Shown here: positions 61,801-64,000 of the stretch, piece by piece | How the letters are laid out: each line of letters opens with the position of its first letter | Position numbering within the stretch: the first letter of the stretch is position 1 | DNA from: Sphingobacterium corticibacterium | Lineage (GTDB): Bacteria > Bacteroidota > Bacteroidia > Sphingobacteriales > Sphingobacteriaceae | Direction of reading: 5' to 3' | DNA: 64,000 nt | Assembly: GCF_004208525.1 (NCBI RefSeq) | Contig: NZ_SGIT01000003.1 | Span: 1-64,000 of the forward strand | Notes under the pieces: generated by a model | Databases searched by the model: none | What the model saw: only the letters and a program-made list of their open reading frames with translations | Told to the model about the DNA's origin: nothing | Translations under genes and position numbers: made by a program

Positions 61801-63065
61801 AAGGAGCGCGGGTCCTCTCTTTTATGTTTATAATGTCGTTTCACCCGTCTGTCAATTGTCATGTAATCCAATCCACCGCCCTCGTAGCCAATCCAAAATC
61901 CACCTTGACGGTCCTGTACAATACCGCTTACAACGCTGTAAGACAGATGGTCATCTTGTCCGTTTTTCCCATAATGTCGGAATTTTGCCAGATCTCGATC
62001 GAAAATACTGATCCCGCCGTAGTATGTCCCCACCCATATCGAACCTCGTCGATCCTGAAAGATTGGACGGATCGAATTATCGGCTAATGAATAGGTATCA
62101 TGTTCATCTTTAAGGAAGGTAACAAAACCAAGTTTTTCATCATAATAGTTTAATCCATTGATCGTGCCAATCCAGTATCCGCCTTGCCTATCGCGAACTA
62201 AACTTCGCACATCGTTGCTACTTAGTGATGCCTGTCGGTTTCCTGCAGAGCCGTCGTTTGTGATATAACGAAACGTATCTTTCTCTTCCTCATATACATT
62301 AATTCCGCCTTCTTTGGTGCCCATCCAAAATATTCCGGGTTTCATCTCGTAGACAAAACGGACATCAGCACTGTTTAATGCGCCCCTTCGCTGCTGGATA
62401 TCATAGATAAGTTGGGGAGTTGACTGTCTAGAAAGTCCTTCGAATACATATACGCCGTTTGTCGTACTCAGCCAATGTCGACCTCGACTATCCTGATAAA
62501 CCTGTTGGACATTCCCCGAGCCCGGAGGGAAAGTATGCCCCGCAATGTTTCTACCATTAAAGACTAAGAAACATTGTAGTTGATTTTCAGGGTTGGATTT
62601 TAATAAAAACAGCCCTGCACTAGAACAAAACCAGACATTACCATTACGGTCCTGATCAATAGCATAGATAAACGGCTCGGGTGATCCTCTCCCTACAAGT
62701 GGAACCCTTAAAAATCGATCAGATTTCCGATCATACAAGTTAATACCTTGCCCCGTACCTATCCAAAGTCTGTTTTGATTGTCTTCAAAAATAGCCGTTA
62801 CATAATTATCCGACAGCGATGTGCTATCAGAAAGTACATTTCTATATGTAACAAACCGATGCGCATCATACTTGTTTAGCCCGTCCCGTGTTGCAATCCA
62901 CATCAAATCCAAATGATCCTGTGCTATTGCAAAAATGGTACTTTGCGACAAACCGTCTTTTGTCGAAACGTGCACAAACTTTACCTGATCAGCAAAAGGC
63001 TGCGCATGTAAAAAGTCGCTTATTAAACAGAGACATAACAGTAGTATTTTTAGGATTATCTTCAT
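58821..63065 (-). CDS. Hybrid two-component system sensor-regulator (HTCS) of the second locus
   Basis: I start at ATG 63065, directly before a good signal peptide (MKIILKILLLCLCLISDFLH); 1414 residues. Order: Reg_prop propellers (about 25-700, many WIGTxxGGL blades), Y_Y_Y domain (740-800), membrane helix (about 808-828), HisKA (YTHISHELRTPLTLIL), HATPase (NLLGNALRFVPQGG, DDGPGI, GSGLGLALTRDI), receiver (VVDDNDDI, VISDVMMPN with phospho-Asp, LTKPV) and AraC HTH (ISDIAYQVGYSDPKWFSKTFKSYYGITPKRF). A complete sensor for the polyuronide locus. It starts 44 bp after the stop codon of the GH88 gene. Confidence 0.95.
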   Translation of the reverse strand: MKIILKILLLCLCLISDFLHAQPFADQVKFVHVSTKDGLSQSTIFAIAQDHLDLMWIATRDGLNKYDAHRFVTYRNVLSDSTSLSDNYVTAIFEDNQNRLWIGTGQGINLYDRKSDRFLRVPLVGRGSPEPFIYAIDQDRNGNVWFCSSAGLFLLKSNPENQLQCFLVFNGRNIAGHTFPPGSGNVQQVYQDSRGRHWLSTTNGVYVFEGLSRQSTPQLIYDIQQRRGALNSADVRFVYEMKPGIFWMGTKEGGINVYEEEKDTFRYITNDGSAGNRQASLSSNDVRSLVRDRQGGYWIGTINGLNYYDEKLGFVTFLKDEHDTYSLADNSIRPIFQDRRGSIWVGTYYGGISIFDRDLAKFRHYGKNGQDDHLSYSVVSGIVQDRQGGFWIGYEGGGLDYMTIDRRVKRHYKHKREDPRSLTNNHVKHIYLDSEDNLWVGTYTGGLNLLKKDAQGFVHYKHDPDDISSLSNNNVYSITEDKAGNLWIGTYGGGLNVKKAGTEGYFESYRSTGKAQYHLGSDLIRIVYLDSRENLWVGTEDGLHVKWAGADRFDVFHPQADNSHSISGNVILSVYEDEKGRLWIGTSMDGLNEFRYATKDFRRIGTENGLPGNNVVGIAEEDGILWLSTNKGICAFDPSTDEIVSYNLKDGLHGNEFSVGAVCHSREGELLLGGTHGITAFYPSKISRSRFRPKMIFSEVRVHNKVLLPESNQLSNQHISMAKELRLSYRDNNVSIDFATLNYITPEKNKYAYRLEGLEEDWNYVNVPTATYTNLHPGTYILEVKGTTNDGVWSEEVGKLRLVVLPPWWATWWAYTTYIVTFLVVLLMVWRFFNARRELKYQLRLKQLEAVNEKKMADIKANFYTHISHELRTPLTLILGPVHQMLSETAENDPRRSALQVVRQNGQRLLRLVNELLDSRKNELNLVQLNVGEYQLLELIQEVLASFQEEIRAKNVAIEWKYKEPVPVVWLDYTQMEKVFFNLLGNALRFVPQGGRVWIHVSAIPEISGKGIVRLEIGDDGPGITEEDLPFIFELFYQSRSPLSAKNRYGSGLGLALTRDIIRLHGGKINVSSQHEKSSTDSFTVFTLELPVGNAHFDTDKVDFVDTIKEEANTVLPEKTPIDFLTNGIVTDESNVEKETDSALVLVVDDNDDILLFLQQELVKEYTVVTARDGEQAWDIVRERLPDVVISDVMMPNMDGACLTNLIKSNEMTAHIPVILLTALSSEEDMLIGMGAGSDDYLTKPVHMDLLMIKIQNILYTKKSARRWFIRKYMLATEDKRSEKPNEEQLFLNRIVNVIESRLSSEDLNVMQLSSELGMSRPVLYKKIKQLTGMSIIELINMLRLRRATELFDHESLGISDIAYQVGYSDPKWFSKTFKSYYGITPKRFAEMTPVEKARIIDEHNLFHIFQNRN

Positions 63066-63109
63066 CGTCAGCTCGCGGCGGAATAACGCACGCCGAGGTG
63101 TCAAATTAA

Positions 63110-64000
63110 TCAAAAATTTCCGTTTTTACGCAAAAGTGCCTCTAAATAATAATAGTCTGCATAGATCAACGGGACATCTACTTCCGAATGATGCGGTTTA
63201 GAGCCGGTGCTATGTGTCAACAGGAAGCCGCTGTTTGTACCTTTCGCATTCCTATAGTTGGCAGTCAAGGAAGTTATGATACGATCGGCTAGCTTCCTTA
63301 AAACAGGTTTATCGGAAATCAGATGGTCAAGTTCGTATAGTGCGGACGCCATAACAGCGGCTGCAGACGCATCTCGCGGCTCATTAGGAATAGTAGGAGC
63401 ATCAAAATCCCAATAGGCGACACCATCTTCGGGTAATCTTTCTGACAACCAAGAAAAAAGAGCCAAGGCTTTTCCCAAAAAACGCTCTTCTTTCGTTTCA
63501 CGGTAACACATCGTGAAGCCATATAAAGCCCATGCCTGTCCTCTAGACCATGTCGACTCATGCGCATAACCCTGATGGGTATGTCGGTGTTTCACCTCAC
63601 CTGTTTGGGGATCATAGTCAACCACATGATAACTTCCTCCATCCGGTCGAAAATGATTTTCGAGGGTTTTGTCGGCATGTGATAAAGCTATCCGATAATA
63701 GGTCGAATCCCCTGTTAACTTCGTCGTCGCAAATAACAGTTCCAAGTTAAGCATATTGTCAATGATCACCGGAAATTGCCATTTATCCGTATTATGATCC
63801 CAAGAACGGATACAGCCCACCGTGGGATTGAACCGCGAAGAGAGCGTCTTCGCTGCATGGATAATGACGTCGCGGTAATGGCTATCGCCTGTTAGCTGAT
63901 AACCTTTACCAAAGCTGTTGTACACCTTAAAGCCCATATCGTGCGTTCGTCCATTGTCCTTTTCTCCTTCTATTCTCGCCGTAGCCGTTTTTGCCCAGTC
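63110..64000 (-). CDS. GH88 unsaturated glucuronyl hydrolase, 5' part beyond the window
   Basis: The open frame runs without a stop to the window edge (297 codons including stop visible); the N-terminal quarter or so is missing. WQFPVIIDNMLNLELL, HVVDYDPQTGEVKHRHTHQGYAHESTWSRGQAWALYGFTM and NEPRDASAAAVMASALYEL are GH88 signatures, including the aspartates of the active site. The enzyme hydrates and releases the 4,5-unsaturated uronic acid left by lyases. It is clearly paralogous to the GH88 half of the fusion at 48292-50658. No lyase domain can be seen, but one could lie upstream outside the window. Confidence 0.92.
   Translation of the reverse strand, partial: DWAKTATARIEGEKDNGRTHDMGFKVYNSFGKGYQLTGDSHYRDVIIHAAKTLSSRFNPTVGCIRSWDHNTDKWQFPVIIDNMLNLELLFATTKLTGDSTYYRIALSHADKTLENHFRPDGGSYHVVDYDPQTGEVKHRHTHQGYAHESTWSRGQAWALYGFTMCYRETKEERFLGKALALFSWLSERLPEDGVAYWDFDAPTIPNEPRDASAAAVMASALYELDHLISDKPVLRKLADRIITSLTANYRNAKGTNSGFLLTHSTGSKPHHSEVDVPLIYADYYYLEALLRKNGNF

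Noticed and set aside
63066..63113. Upstream TTG start for the second HTCS, adding 16 residues
   Set aside because: The extension would overlap the GH88 stop codon and place charged residues before the signal peptide; ATG 63065 gives a standard signal peptide.

Overview
This 64 kb window comes from a Bacteroidota chromosome, most likely family Sphingobacteriaceae (Sphingobacterium, Pedobacter or Parapedobacter type). The evidence is the 16S rRNA 5' end at the left edge, several TTTG-N19/20-TAnnTTTG promoters, two SusC/SusD pairs, two giant hybrid two-component sensors (HTCS), and DUF4270, DUF2911 and DUF6377 family proteins. No tRNA, insertion sequence, prophage or CRISPR array was seen.

Layout. 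1-1001: start of a leftward rRNA operon with two tandem promoters, then an exact 21-bp-period repeat array. 1002-23940: ordinary chromosomal genes: fosmidomycin-resistance-type efflux pump, uracil-DNA glycosylase-like protein, ZIP metal transporter, universal stress protein, CapD/PglF-type dehydratase, YycJ-type metallohydrolase, L-serine dehydratase, GH3 NagZ-type glucosaminidase, TetR regulator, outer-membrane beta-barrel protein, DUF4270 and Kelch lipoproteins, GltX, a histidine kinase/DinB/thioesterase operon, a FucP-family sugar transporter and a DUF2911 protein.

23993-41988: a compact leftward polysaccharide utilization locus, read as HTCS, GH31 with PA14 insert, SusC, SusD, surface glycan-binding lipoprotein, GH5_4-type endoglucanase with BACON domains, and GH2. 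This is the enzyme signature of a xyloglucan locus. 42068-43714 is a SusR-like (DUF6377) regulator.

43864 to the right edge: a second locus. A leftward operon encodes a PL38-GH88 fusion, a beta-lactamase-fold protein without its catalytic residues, a PL14/PL20-like lipoprotein and a beta-helix protein. A rightward operon encodes a lipoprotein, SusC and SusD. Then follow an HTCS and a GH88 cut by the window edge. The enzymes point to a beta-linked polyuronide such as glucuronan; the substrate is inferred.

The least explained signals are non-coding. (i) Two unrelated arrays (690-914 and about 58160-58740) share an exact 21-bp register; the second has about 27 degenerate units in both orientations between convergent genes. 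(ii) Four short elements (2347-2410, 3973-4042, 7575-7639, 21584-21642) each carry a TTTAGGTT-type 5' box followed by a terminator hairpin with a C-rich loop. One has a textbook promoter in front, so they look like a family of small RNAs of about 60-70 nt.
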